A stretch of 64,000 nt of DNA from Hydractinia symbiolongicarpus. Lineage: Eukaryota > Cnidaria > Hydrozoa > Anthoathecata > Hydractiniidae. Where the stretch lies: assembly GCF_029227915.1 (NCBI RefSeq), contig NC_079886.1, positions 19,382,501 to 19,446,500 of the forward strand, written 5' to 3'. Of this stretch, positions 25,699 to 35,739 are shown in pieces. The notes beneath the pieces are model-generated. The model was not told the DNA's origin, searched no databases, and saw only the letters and a program-made list of their open reading frames with translations. The translations under genes were made by a program, and so were the position numbers. Positions within the stretch are counted from its first letter, which is position 1. Every line of letters begins with the position of its first letter.

Positions 25699-25917
25699 AT
25701 GATGTTAAACCAGGCATGTGTCCTGACAGGATTCGAACAAGTGATATCGAGTGTACTCCCATAGACACTTACGATTCATTTTGTTTATTTGACACCGATT
25801 GCAGAGGAAAGGAAAAATGTTGTTCAGATGGATGCTACCTTGTCTGCACTAAACCAAATACATCACTCAAACCAACTGTTATCGCAAAAACACCCACGAA
25901 AAACAAAAAGGATTCCT
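25699..25917 (+). CDS. WAP-domain secreted protein, exon 2 (WAP 1)
   Basis: The acceptor GCTTATAG ends at 25698 and the donor T|GTAAGAG follows 25917. At 219 nt with phase 1 at both sides, this is a symmetrical module that can be duplicated without changing frame. It encodes DVKPGMCPD, then Cys spacing ending in CLFDTDCRGKEKCCSDGC and LVC. That is the full eight-cysteine pattern of a whey acidic protein (four-disulfide core) domain, with the KPGxCP start and KCC-SDGC core. A Lys/Thr/Pro-rich tail follows. WAP proteins are typically secreted serine-protease inhibitors or antimicrobial peptides; the activity here is not predictable from sequence. Confidence 0.8.
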
Positions 25918-26067
25918 GTAAGAGTACAAGTTTATTATAATTACAAATAATTACAATCGTTGACAAAATATGTTAAAACAAGACAGCTAGTTTTGAAGTT
26001 CACCACCACAGGTGATTTCGTCGGCTATTTCTCTATTAGATTTACACATTTTAAACTTGTTGACTTA

Positions 26068-26392
26068 AGGCCGGTTTCCACTCATTCGCTTGGTTATGAA
26101 TACAGATGGTTTTTATTAGAAGGCAAATTATAATTCTTTTGCTTTTGAGAAGACGATTCAGACGAAATTATGCTAAGAAGAAGTAAGCCAGACGATTTTG
26201 GGTGTGCAAGATTTCTTCTGATTGGTTAAAGTATTATTTATTCGTTTGGTAGTTCAAAATGTTTGAAGTTCTGGCGACCATTCGCGCGACCAACAGAAGG
26301 GTTGCGTAATTGTCCAAAAATAGATTTTGAGCAAGGTCAGATATCCATTTGCTAGAGTCGCGCAACCAAAGCAAATAAGTGGAAACCGGCCT
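26068..26392. mobile_element. 325-bp Harbinger-like MITE in WAP gene intron
   Basis: Imperfect terminal inverted repeats start AGGCCGGTTTCCACT at the left. The right end is its reverse complement, AGTGGAAACCGGCCT. The element is flanked by TTA on both sides (26065-26067 and 26393-26395). A 3-bp TWA duplication with a GGCCGG-type end is characteristic of PIF/Harbinger derivatives. No transposase frame is present. Confidence 0.65.
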
Positions 26393-26988
26393 TTACGATC
26401 CTTACGGATTCAAAATGTGCTTATTGTTGCTAACGTCAGCGAGGCCAATATTCACGATTTTGGGGGCATTCATGATGGCCGACGTGGTTATTTCGGTGTG
26501 CGAGCGTGCTAAAAAATATGAGTAGCAACTTTTCAACCCTGCCTGTCTGGCCTACATGTGTGCAAATGTTGCGACTTTGCAGCCTGCCGCCTAAAGAACA
26601 TTGACTGTTTGACAGTTTTGTCCATATTTGGATAATGAGAAAAGTTATTAATCGTAGTTATTAATCTCTGCTCGTACAATTCAAAAATTTAGAATGCTTT
26701 TACTGCAATAATAATGCCGCCAAAATAGCACTTTGCCATGTTGAATTATGTTTGAAATTTATATACACGCCAATTAAAGAGTGCTGAACATGATCTTAAA
26801 ATCAAAAAATTAAAATTCCAATATTTTGAATAACAGATGTAATTGGGGAAATGTGTATTTAGTCAGGAACAAATTTTCACAAGTCTTATCCAGACAAAAA
26901 AAATGCTTCTGAGAAAGTTCAATTGATCAGGCTTTAATATCAGGCATCGAAAAGTAGCACATGTGGTTTCATATTAGCATGCTTGTAG

Positions 26989-27211
26989 ACATATACTTGT
27001 AAACCAGGCATATGTCCAAAAGTGACAGGAAGAGAAAAGAAAGAGTGTCCTCCCATAGACACTAGCCCTTCAGATTGTCTGCTTGACTTCGATTGCGGAG
27101 GAAAGGAAAAATGTTGTTCAGATGGCTGTAAATTCCTCTACACAAAGACAAATACACCACTCAAATAAACTATTATCGCAATAAAACCAACGAAAAACAA
27201 AAAGCATTACG
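26989..27211 (+). pseudogene. Dead WAP exon between WAP 1 and WAP 2
   Basis: From 27001 the frame reads KPGICPKVTG...CPPIDTS...CLLDFDCGGKEKCCSDGC, closely matching exon 2. The last conserved Cys is replaced by Tyr (FLYTK), a TAA stop follows TPLK, and the acceptor at 26987-26988 would enter in phase 0 rather than phase 1. The donor G|GTAAGAG at 27211 is still present. It is a tandem copy of exon 2 that decayed and is presumably skipped. Confidence 0.75.
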
Positions 27212-27934
27212 GTAAGAGAAAACGTTTGTTCTTATTGCATATAAATTGAAGATTGCAATAGGGTTAATATCAAAAAACATTTTACTGGAGCATTCTACGT
27301 CACTAAAAATCAGAATAGCGTGGACGACATTTATTTTCACACAGTTGGAATTACATAAGATTGATGGCGATGACACAAGAACAGAATGCTACGCGTAAAT
27401 ATTACTCTGACTAAAGTAATTTTCATAAGCATATTGGATTTTCTTTTTAGTGTATGCGTAGCTCGTTGCGTTTTATTATAAGCGCCATGCTCTTAAAAGA
27501 TAAAATGATTGGCGGCATGGTATTCTTTAACAATCATTCAAGCTAGCTAAGCACCTTCTTTTCCCTTATCCTTTTTACTTTTTATTGCTTTTTTCCGTGT
27601 CTGTATTTATAATTAATTACCATGGACTATTTGGCATAAAAGTATTAGATTATTTCATTATGTTTTTACCTCATCGCTTCAATAGGGTGTACACAACCCT
27701 CCCTTTGGATCCAATCCAATCCAATTTAGTGCATGAGTTATATTACTAACTTGTTGCATCCCAATCATATAACCAAACGGGATTTCATTCGTTGTATATT
27801 GTTGCCGAATCTGTACGTCATGCTTCTATGTTCTCCTGTTAGCATGAAGTAATTAAATTATTTTGTGGGGTAGCGAAATGAAACTGCGTCAATTTAAGCA
27901 CAGATATTACGACTGCTACTTTAGAGGATAGTTG

Positions 27935-28215
27935 TTAACCCGTGAATAAATCCACGGGATTATCCTGTCAGGAATTTATTTACTTTGCGTCTCACTAGAA
28001 TTAAATCTACGACGCAACCATTTTCCGCATATACGAAATATTCATACGAGTTTTAATATAGCAGACTAGACATTAGCTCGTGGAAGAATCTTCACATGTC
28101 TGCCGCATCGGTATTTCGGTGCCCGCCTGATAAAACTACTCTGCGGGTGGTCCGATCTAAATCTGCGGCGTAATCACTTCGAACATATAGACTATGGTTA
28201 TTTTTATACAGACTA
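27935..28215. repeat. Fragments of CCGTGG-hairpin repeat in WAP gene intron
   Basis: ACCCGTGAATAAATCCACGGG at 27938 and a diverged TAGCTCGTGGAAGAATCTTCACATG near 28074 resemble the hairpin end of the family seen at 6155-6540. GCGGGTGGTCCGATCT and CTATGGTTATTTTTATACAGAC resemble its 3' half. The copies are nested or broken. Confidence 0.45.
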
Positions 28216-28446
28216 GTCGTTGCGAGTTCGCCAGTGGTACATAATCGGTCATTGGATTGTCGCCCGTAGTACACATGCGGATATCGCTACTTTTGGTTAC
28301 CATTTTAGACAAAAATTTCGGGTAATACTATCACCGAGAAACTTTTGTCAGTTGTTCGATAATGCACTTAGAAATAAAGTCAGTTTTTTACCACAAAATA
28401 ATAACAAGTAAAATACTACAATAATATTTTTTGCTCTATTTTATAG

Positions 28447-28619
28447 TACATGTCAAACCAGGGGTATGCCCATTTGTGATTAGACAGTGTCGTCCTGGAC
28501 AAGTTTTTGTTGAAAGTTGTTTACTTGATGATGACTGTTCTGGAACGAAAAAATGCTGTTCAGACGGGTGTAATCTGGTATGCACCAACGTAGCTTCATC
28601 GCCACCCAAGAAAACTAAG
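28447..28619 (+). CDS. WAP-domain secreted protein, exon 3 (WAP 2)
   Basis: The acceptor GCTCTATTTTATAG enters in phase 1, giving HVKPGVCPFV...CRPGQVFVESC, then CLLDDDCSGTKKCCSDGC and LVC, a full WAP core. The homologous 3' splice boundary used by exon 4 is missing here (GTTAAATTTT instead of GTTAAG|GTGG). The best donor is therefore the internal AAG|GTAACG at 28619-28620, which leaves phase 0, as needed by exon 4. Reading through instead meets a stop at 28686-28688. Its 3' half is nearly identical to exon 4, so the two arose by a recent duplication. Confidence 0.7.
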
Positions 28620-28688
28620 GTAACGAAATCTTCTGTTAAATTTTTTTTAGCCTGTGGTTTGGTTGTTAAAGCTGTGATTGTTCTTTAG

Positions 28689-28907
28689 AAAGCTTCTATA
28701 GCAGATGTCGAATTGGGGAAATGCCCAGTTGTACGTAGAAGGAGAAAGAAAGCGTGTCCTCCTGTAGCATTCCTTGTTGCAGGCTGTTTATTTGATAATG
28801 ACTGTTCTGGAACGCGGAAATGCTGTTCAGATGGGTGTAATCTGGTATGCACCAACGTAGCTTCATCGCCACCCAAGAAAACTAAGGTAACGAAATCTTC
28901 TGTTAAG
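28689..28907 (+). CDS. WAP-domain secreted protein, exon 4 (WAP 3)
   Basis: The acceptor TGTTCTTTAG ends at 28688 and the frame enters in phase 0 (KASIADVELGKCPVV). Then come a basic run (RRRRKK), ACPPVAF...GC and CLFDNDCSGTRKCCSDGC, and the donor GTTAAG|GTGGCA in phase 0. It is 219 nt, the same length as exon 2. An earlier AAG|GTAACG in the same frame (about 28878) could be an alternative donor, shared with exon 3. The eight Cys of the WAP fold are present. Confidence 0.7.
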
Positions 28908-29758
28908 GTGGCAGTAACCCTTTTAAAAATCGATTTTTTTTACATTAATAGTTACGAAAGGTTATTTTCAGACTGTATACATATATTTCTTCTGTTATAA
29001 CACACTTGTCACGATTTTAAGGGCTAAAATATTATTATCTTTCACCAAAAATATTCAGCCTCAACAATTCCTCTTTAAAATCAAAATCATGAATAATTAA
29101 TTAGTTCTGCCGAATAGTTTAATTCAACGCGCTTGAGAAATTGTACAGAAAGAAATGACGTAATAACAACAAAGATGGCGCATTGTGTAGAAATTTAAGA
29201 CGATCTTCATTATGCTACACTGCACGAGCTTTAACTTTCGATAGCATTTTCGTTTTACTTTAAAATTGTCAGACATGCTTGGTGAACCATGCAGCCATGA
29301 TACGTTGTGCTGAAATCTTTTTATTCGGAATATTATTCTTTTAACAGCGTTTGATGCAGCATGGGATGCTAACAAAGAATCCTTTGAAAAAAACAGAAGG
29401 CTGTTGTTAAAAAAATAAGAACGAACAAAAAAATCCACACACCGTTTTAACAGGATTAACACAAGAATCACTTAAAACCAGAAGCTGATAAAAAATAATT
29501 AGATTGTAAAAAACCGGTTTTTTGTGGTTTATGATACATTTTTTAATAAAAATTTCTGCTGACTCAGCAATTATAGTGCTAAGTTAAAATCATTTTATAA
29601 TGTATTAAGGCCTATATTTTTAGGAAATAGTAAAAAAATGGTATAAATAAAACACTGAGTAAATAATTCAGCTCTTTGGACAGCTAAAAAAGGGTTACTG
29701 CCACTTTAAATCTTTTTTTACCTGTGGTTTGTTTGTTAAAGCTGTGATTGTTTTTTAG
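28908..29758. other. Intron 4 of WAP gene
   Basis: Non-coding. The last 50 bases (CTGTGGTTTG-TTGTTAAAGCTGTGATTG-TTTAG) are nearly identical to the 45 bases before exon 4. This shows that an intron 3' end was copied together with the WAP exon. Confidence 0.55.
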
Positions 29759-29797
29759 AAAGCTACAGGTGGCAAAGACGGCAAACAAAGTGAATAG
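29759..29797 (+). CDS. WAP-domain secreted protein, terminal exon
   Basis: After the acceptor TTGTTTTTTAG, a phase-0 frame encodes KATGGKDGKQSE and a TAG stop at 29795-29797. The first residues match the start of exon 4, which follows a duplicated copy of the same acceptor. AATAAA at 29935-29940 is a plausible polyadenylation signal. The exon is so short that its support comes from phase and homology. Confidence 0.5.
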   Translation, partial: KATGGKDGKQSE

Positions 29798-30648
29798 TGT
29801 GGAAGAATCAAAATATAAACATCGTCAAAGTAACCAATGACAATGTGGTTAAACAATTTGGCGCAGTTGAAAATGCATTTTTAACGACTTAAACGACTAT
29901 GTAATTACCTTCAGGGAAAATGATTTTTTTACAGAATAAATTCAAACTGTTGATCGAATTATAGCAAGATGCCAAGTCCCTTATGTGAATTCTCAAGTTT
30001 AAAAGGTAAAAATTCGAATTAGAGAGAGAAATAATTTTTTTTAAAAAAAATGGCGATAAATCATACAGACGAAAAATAAAAAAGAATGTTCGAGCTCTAA
30101 TTGATTTTTTTTTTCTTTTCCTACTTTTTACACTATTTGCTAATTATTGGTGGAAAAGTGTTCAATTTTTCGAAGGCCATATGGTACTTTCTTTTCATTA
30201 CATGCACGTCACCTTGTATATTCTCACTCGCATCTCTTTCGATGTCCAAATTCCCAAATGATTCATCGTCATAGTTCAACCCGTATTTGTTATTAAGCAT
30301 TTATTACATGTATGTTCGTTACCAGGTGGTTATTAAGGTGTTGCTGAGCAAATATATGGATCTTAGGGATAACACATAGACCAACATCCCAAGGAAATAT
30401 TGATCCTGCGAAATGACGTCATTATTTTAAATACCTCGAACATCTATCTATAAATGCTATATTCTGAACATACCGGGTTTAATGACATGAGGATCTGGAA
30501 AAACTTACTTTGTTCGTTAAAATTCATTTTTTTATATGAAATCAATTTTACTCCGTTAGTTAATAAGTCTTCTAAGACTTAGAGAGTATCGTCAGTAATG
30601 TTTGAAAAAATCAAATTTATTAACCAATTGGGAAAATGACTTATTTTT

Positions 30649-30813
30649 ATGAAACTCAGCATGGTTGTAGACAGTTTGAATACAAGCAGATTCCTGGTAA
30701 AAAAATATTTTCGTGTGTGTGACGTCATCTCTGATCACAATGACGTCACGAAAATATTTTTTTACCAGGAATCTGCTTGTAACCAAACTGTGTACAACCA
30801 TGCTGAGTTTCAT
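30649..30813. repeat. Long hairpin with paired CRE-like sites
   Basis: The left arm (30649-30728) begins ATGAAACTCAGCATGGTTGT and continues GCAGATTCCTGGTAAAAAAATATTTTCGTG. The right arm (30741-30813) is its near-exact reverse complement. Each arm ends at the loop in TGACGTCA, an ATF/CREB-type palindrome, at 30720-30727 and 30741-30748. Beyond the arms, AAATTTATT at 30613 and AATAAATTT at 30826 hint at a slightly larger element. It looks like a foldback MITE. The overlapping open frames on the two strands are by-products of the palindrome. Confidence 0.75.
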
Positions 30814-31725
30814 CACCAAAACACAATAAATTTCTGATTTATGGCCCTTGGGCACTTCATTGCCCCACTACACTTGTCCTTCTTAAAGTGAAAGGTCTTG
30901 TTTGAAAAGCATTGGTTAAAACAAGCGTTACAGATGTCTTCTAGTGGGCATGGGAAAATATTTTCGATAGTGCTGTTTCAAGCTATGCCGTAACTAATTT
31001 CAATTCGGCCGCATGGTCCTTAAAAAATATGCCATACCTGTGAAAAAAGAGAAAACGTGTAAAAAAAACCAGTGTCTAAATAGTGCTTTTAAAAATGTAA
31101 CAAGCAGGGATCTTTGTCCGTCATGATTTATTGTTAACACTCATATATCGTTTGTGCAATCATGCATCATCTCTTATCGTTGTTGAAAGTTCATCATTTA
31201 TTGAACATGATAATTTTTTGGGCGACGTGGGAAATTTCTCAAAATCATTTTCTTTTGATTTTGTGCGAAAAAAAAATTTTTTCAGCAGTAGCATGCTGTA
31301 CAGGCGAAATCGAGATAAAGGACTTTGTATTGGTACATTACCTTTAATCTCAGACGTAATACCTGGCAAAAAAGGTCGAATTTTGAATTTTGTAAGACAT
31401 ACTCACTTATTCATTGTTCACAAACAGGCTTAGAACTTAGGATCTTAGCTTTTTTGGTTAGAATTAAACTTCAAGCTATATCAATTTTCCCCGAGGTCCG
31501 TATCCCCTGCTTTCTCAACTTTTTTGGCGTAGTGAACTTTCGCGCGGATTGTTTCATAATGTGGGCATCACAGTGACACGAGCGCAATTTCAATGTTATC
31601 TGGCTTTCCGCAGCATACTACGCAGCATAGTGGTCTTGTATAGCTACTATAGAAGTAAGTTAAAAATCGTCCCTTTGCAAAAACGTTGTCTTCAGTATTG
31701 TAAAAAAGGTGTGTCCGACAAAAAA

Positions 31726-31825
31726 ATTACAAACCACTTTCCATTATTTTGTAAATACATTCTCTCAGCTCATTAATTACAAACCACTTTCCATTATTTT
31801 GTAAATACATTCTCTCAGCTCATTA
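31726..31825 (+). repeat. Exact 50-bp tandem duplication
   Basis: The 50-nt segment starting ATTACAAACCACTTTCC occurs twice back to back (31726-31775 and 31776-31825) with no difference that I can see. It is a simple local duplication. Confidence 0.85.
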
Positions 31826-32459
31826 GTCCAATAAACCGTTCTCAGAGATTAATGATAACGTTTAATTGAGCGACAATCATGTTCGTAATTTACCCCCTGC
31901 CATCTAAGCGTTTAAAGAAAAGCCAACTGCTTAGAACATAACCGTTATTTGACGTATCAAAACAATATTATAGAGTCAGGTTGATAATTAGAAATTAATG
32001 TATTTCGGCATCATTTTAGAATTAAACTTTCCGAAGTTTCTTAACAGGCAATAAGGAAGGAGAAAGAAGTAAAAAATATGCCTTTTAAGGGCTTGGTATT
32101 CTAACCTTGTTATTTACGCTGTCCAAAAAAATAAAACGCGCACTGCTTGAGAAATGCATACGGTTTCGCTTTTGAAGCATACTTTCGTTTTGTTGCTTGA
32201 GACTTTCAGTTGCATTACATACTTCTCAGCAGTGTCAAAATGATTAGCTACCGATCACTTTTAGACTCATTACTTTAAAGCAGAAGACAAAGTCATACTG
32301 AAAGAGAACTACTTTGTTCATCACTAACATACTGCCTGGCAGTGAGCGGGATTCGATCCGCGGTCCCCATAACTGGGAGCCGCAGACAAACCCACTACAC
32401 TACGTGCGGCTATACGTTAGTGATGAACTCAGATAGTTTATCCGGATGGTGTGTATACA

Positions 32460-32644
32460 TAGGTGAATATTTATCATAGCACATCCGTATTTCATTCTCA
32501 ACAGAGAATGCTTCACCCCGATCAGACCTCTGATCATGACAGGCGAGTATAATGCGTGTAAGTCATACTGAAAGAGAACTACTTTGTTCATCACTAACAT
32601 ACTGCCTGGCAGTGAGCGGGATTCGATCCGCGGTCCCCATAACT
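32460..32644 (-). repeat. Left arm of perfect 185-bp inverted repeat
   Basis: It starts TAGGTGAATATTTATCATAG and ends at CCCCATAACT. It is identical in reverse complement to 32678-32862, with a 33-nt spacer between the arms. It carries one minus-strand SINE copy. Confidence 0.85.
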
Positions 32645-32677
32645 GGGAGCCGCAGACAAACCCACAACACTACGTCC

Positions 32678-32862
32678 AGTTATGGGGACCGCGGATCGAA
32701 TCCCGCTCACTGCCAGGCAGTATGTTAGTGATGAACAAAGTAGTTCTCTTTCAGTATGACTTACACGCATTATACTCGCCTGTCATGATCAGAGGTCTGA
32801 TCGGGGTGAAGCATTCTCTGTTGAGAATGAAATACGGATGTGCTATGATAAATATTCACCTA
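32678..32862 (+). repeat. Right arm of perfect 185-bp inverted repeat
   Basis: Plus-strand SINE copy. It starts inside the tRNA-like head (AGTTATGGGGACCGCGG, then B box GGATCGAATCCC) and runs to the 3' end TATTCACCTA, just before the 3' target duplication. Confidence 0.85.
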
Positions 32863-32876
32863 TACAGAAGACAAAG

Positions 32877-33000
32877 GTTTAGCAAAGCACCTCCGTCTGA
32901 AATTGATGGTTCAACCTGACTGGACTACCGATCATAACGGGCGAGTATAATCGTGTTGTCAAATTAATGTAGAGATACTTTGTGCATTGCTGGTGACTTC
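32877..33000 (-). repeat. Older, diverged SINE body copy
   Basis: GGTTCAACCTGACTGGACTACCGATCATAACGGGCGAGTATAAT resembles the body segment of the adjacent SINE (TTCACCCCGATCAGACCTCTGATCATGACAGGCGAGTATAAT) with many substitutions. The new insertion landed next to an older relative. Confidence 0.6.
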
Positions 33001-33456
33001 GCAGATAAAATGGCTCTAAGGGAGTATTTTGCATCATTGATGCTGTAAAGAACGGACAGTATAAGGTCACAATAAATCATCACTATAGCATGTTAAACTT
33101 TCATGTGAATTTTGACTGGTAGTGAACACTAAAAGTTGGAGACCAATTTGTTATAGTTTTCGGCATGTTTAGAATGATTTTAATGTATATCATATACAAC
33201 AATAGTAAAGAAAAAAAATCAGTATAAATGAAGTTACAAAAAAATTATCGTTAAATATTAACAATAACCACGAGTTACTAAAGCAGTCTTCAGAAACGTT
33301 TTTCGGTCTGCCAAAAAAATGAAGAATGAGGATGTCATTTCCTTAACACAGTTAAAGAGTTTAATGTACAAAGTTCTTTCTTTTTTCTAGGGCAAGTTTT
33401 TTCTTAAGTAGAATCGCTACGACGTCACACTACCTTCATTCAAATTAGCAGTTGCT

Positions 33457-33462
33457 TTTATT
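33457..33462 (-). terminator. Polyadenylation signal of TRAF gene
   Basis: AATAAA on the minus strand, about 60 nt past the TRAF stop codon; the spacing is normal for a short 3' UTR. Confidence 0.45.
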
Positions 33463-33522
33463 ACTAAAGAAAGATTTTTGGCAACATATATTTATGTATA
33501 TTTTATAACCAGTTTTCATTAA

Positions 33523-34353
33523 CTAATCTTTTTTGCATGCTCCTTTGCAGTGCACTCTCATTTTTATAAATACACAGTTATTTTTAATATATCTTCCATG
33601 TTTTAATTGTTCAATCGAGATAAACTTATTATATCCACGCCCCTCGCTCATTTTCTCTGTCGGTTTTTTATAATTGTCTTCCGTCGGCGACGGGATTAGA
33701 GTATACGACACATTATTCGCCTTGTCGATGTCGTCAGATTGTTCAAGTAAGGCGAACGTAATCTTGTGACTGAACGGCCATTTTAAAATATCATCGTGCT
33801 CAGTTGGCAAGATATGAAAGTATATGGAAACAAATTCACCAGTATGAGTGCCAAGTCCGTTTAAAAAGAGCTGCGCGCGCAGCTTGTAACCATAGCGACT
33901 AGTATAAAACGGCCTGCTATAAATAGATAGTTCTGTTTTATTAACGGCATTCTTTATGTGCTCGGAAACGTCTTTCACTTTCCATAACATAGAGCCAGTA
34001 AAATTCATTTCTTTTATTTCAGAAAGTTCGTCCTGTAGCAAATTCGTCTGAACTTTTAGTCTTGTTATTTCGTCAATAAATATTTGCGATTGTGACGTTA
34101 TTTCGTTGACGTTATTTTTTATGCTCCTGTACGATGTTTCGAGCGTTTGCTGGCTTTCGTGCAGGTCTTTGATAATGACGTTCTGTTTTGCAATATAGTC
34201 TTGTAACATTTTAATTTTGTTGTCATGTTTTGTGATTACTCTGTTCTCTTTTTTTATGTATTCTGTCTTAATGTCTTGAATTGACTTGCACACGATGTCC
34301 AAGTGTCTTTCCGATGCAATATCCATGTGCAAATCAAGCTCAAAACGATTACC
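33523..34353 (-). CDS. TRAF protein, exon 7 (last zinc finger, coiled coil, MATH domain)
   Basis: The acceptor TTTTTTTTACAG enters in phase 0 at 34353; the stop codon begins at 33525. The 276 residues open with GNRFELDLHMDIASERHL, completing the His pair of the TRAF zinc finger begun in exon 6. A heptad-rich coiled coil follows (TRAF-N; about residues 20-110 of the exon). The MATH/TRAF-C domain has the hallmark strings LWKVKDV, FYTSRYGYKLRA, FLNGLGTHTGEFVS, WPFSHKITFALL, GRGYNKFISIEQL and CVFIKMRV. TRAF proteins are cytoplasmic trimeric adaptors and, with a RING, E3 ubiquitin ligases, linking TNF-receptor or Toll/IL-1-type receptors to NF-kB and JNK signalling. The class is certain; I do not assign a specific orthologue number. 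Confidence 0.95.
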   Translation of the reverse strand, partial: GNRFELDLHMDIASERHLDIVCKSIQDIKTEYIKKENRVITKHDNKIKMLQDYIAKQNVIIKDLHESQQTLETSYRSIKNNVNEITSQSQIFIDEITRLKVQTNLLQDELSEIKEMNFTGSMLWKVKDVSEHIKNAVNKTELSIYSRPFYTSRYGYKLRAQLFLNGLGTHTGEFVSIYFHILPTEHDDILKWPFSHKITFALLEQSDDIDKANNVSYTLIPSPTEDNYKKPTEKMSEGRGYNKFISIEQLKHGRYIKNNCVFIKMRVHCKGACKKD

Positions 34354-35077
34354 CTGTAAAAAAAATCACAAACTTGAATTAGAAAATATTTTATTTTTCA
34401 TTGACATATTCTTATCACTTTTTACCTGGCGTTTGCCTTGGCAACCAGATGGTAACGCTATAATCAATGTTTTTTAGGTAAAAAGCAATTCAAGTTGTTC
34501 AAAATCTGATTTAAAACTTAAAACGTTTCGAATTGTATAACATGATATGCCTTTGTAAGATCTTATGGTTCTAACATGATAGATCTTATGTGATTTTTAT
34601 CAAAAAAGAAACTTGCTGCACATTGTAAGTTTTGTTCTTAGTAAACACACAGTCGTAATTAACATTCCTGCTACTATACGCTTAGGAATCACATCAAATG
34701 TTATGCTAAAAAAATCAAGCTAAAGAAATTACTATGTTGAGGGTAGATTTATAATTAGTTGTATGTTTTAACAGGCATAATTTTGACATTTAACATGGAA
34801 AACCATTTTGGGGTAATTTGTAGTACAAGTAATTCCTGGCTTTTTCAGCATTCTGCTAAATTTTAGGCATTGTTGCACCTTGTTTCTTTCGCTTCATTTA
34901 AATCATCTCTATATTTTAATGCTTTCGCCATTCTTTTGTCTGAGTAACGACGGGCAAATTGATGTACAGTTTTTTGCGGCCTAACGAGTAGTCAATTTAA
35001 AAAACCTACGAACCTGAACCACCGCTTTACTTTACACCGCTTTATATTAACAAACGAATAAATGTGGCAAAGCTTAC

Positions 35078-35158
35078 CTTGAATTTACAACCAAGCTTGC
35101 TAAATTTACAAATCTTTAATGAATCACCATCCCCTTGATTGTTTGTTGGTGTCGTTTC
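35078..35158 (-). CDS. TRAF protein, exon 6 (start of last TRAF zinc finger)
   Basis: 81 nt, phase 0 on both sides, acceptor TTGCATTTTAG and donor AAG|GTAAGC. It encodes ETTPTNNQGDGDSLKICKF, then SKLGCKFK, the two cysteines (C-x6-C) of a TRAF-type finger. The His residues lie at the start of exon 7. Confidence 0.9.
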
Positions 35159-35667
35159 CTAAAATGCAACACAACCTTGTACTTAAACTCTTCATTGTGC
35201 GCTTTATGTAATCAATATGATGAAGCATGTCATCGAAATTGTAAAGATGGGACGTAAAAAAGAAATCGGAAAAATTAATTGATGCTCAGAAAAAATGACA
35301 AGAAGTAAGGTGGTTTCTACTTGTATGGGATATCAACTATTAAGTATTTACAGTTTTTAGCAAGCCTCGTAAGTAACAGGTTTAAAACACGAAAGTAATT
35401 ACTTTGACTAATTGCGGAAGTGCAAATAACATACGGCATGTGATAACGACAACAATTAATTATCAAACTACCACGAAAAACAATAAATATAAAAGTGAGG
35501 ATATGTTTCACAAATTGTATTATATTGCTTGGTGCGTCTGTCATTATTTCTGTCTATCTGTGATTTAAAATGGTAGCTTCAAGTAACGACAGGCGATTTC
35601 CCGTGCATTTTCCCACTGATTTAGGACTAGACTTATGTAGATTTTTTATAAATTCTTGATTACAAAC

Positions 35668-35739
35668 CTCTTCCGATGGCATTGTTTTTGATGGTTGTCC
35701 CTCGGGTCCAGGTCTTGATTCCAGCGGACATTCATGAGT
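35668..35739 (-). CDS. TRAF protein, exon 5
   Basis: 72 nt, phase 0 on both sides, acceptor TTTACATTTTAG and donor GAG|GTTTGT. It begins THECPLES, supplying the His and Cys that complete the finger started by CKQC in exon 4. A Pro/Ser/Glu-rich linker then ends PSEE. It is the least conserved part of the protein, but phase and finger completion support it. Confidence 0.8.

Larger units (their letters stand above)
32281..32876. mobile_element. Inverted dimeric tRNA-SINE insertion with 12-bp target duplication
   Basis: CAGAAGACAAAG stands at 32281-32292 and again at 32865-32876, bracketing a 572-bp insertion. Inside, a tRNA-like head is followed by a SINE body. The head has A box TAGTGTAGTGG and B box GGATCGAATCCC, in minus orientation at about 32405-32348. 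Its segment 32292-32405 is repeated at 32562-32675 with one difference. The stretch 32460-32644 is repeated as a perfect reverse complement at 32678-32862. The duplication length and structure point to LINE-driven target-primed insertion with inversion. The perfect arms mean a recent event. Confidence 0.8.

Noticed and set aside
29124-29471. 115-codon minus-strand frame
   Set aside because: It lies inside the WAP gene intron, with no recognisable domain.
30592-30855. Overlapping frames on both strands with matching residues
   Set aside because: They are produced by the hairpin palindrome; there is no start, splice or family support.
32400-32919. Open frames on both strands sharing a 47-residue segment
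   Set aside because: They are the two arms of the inverted SINE insertion read in opposite directions.
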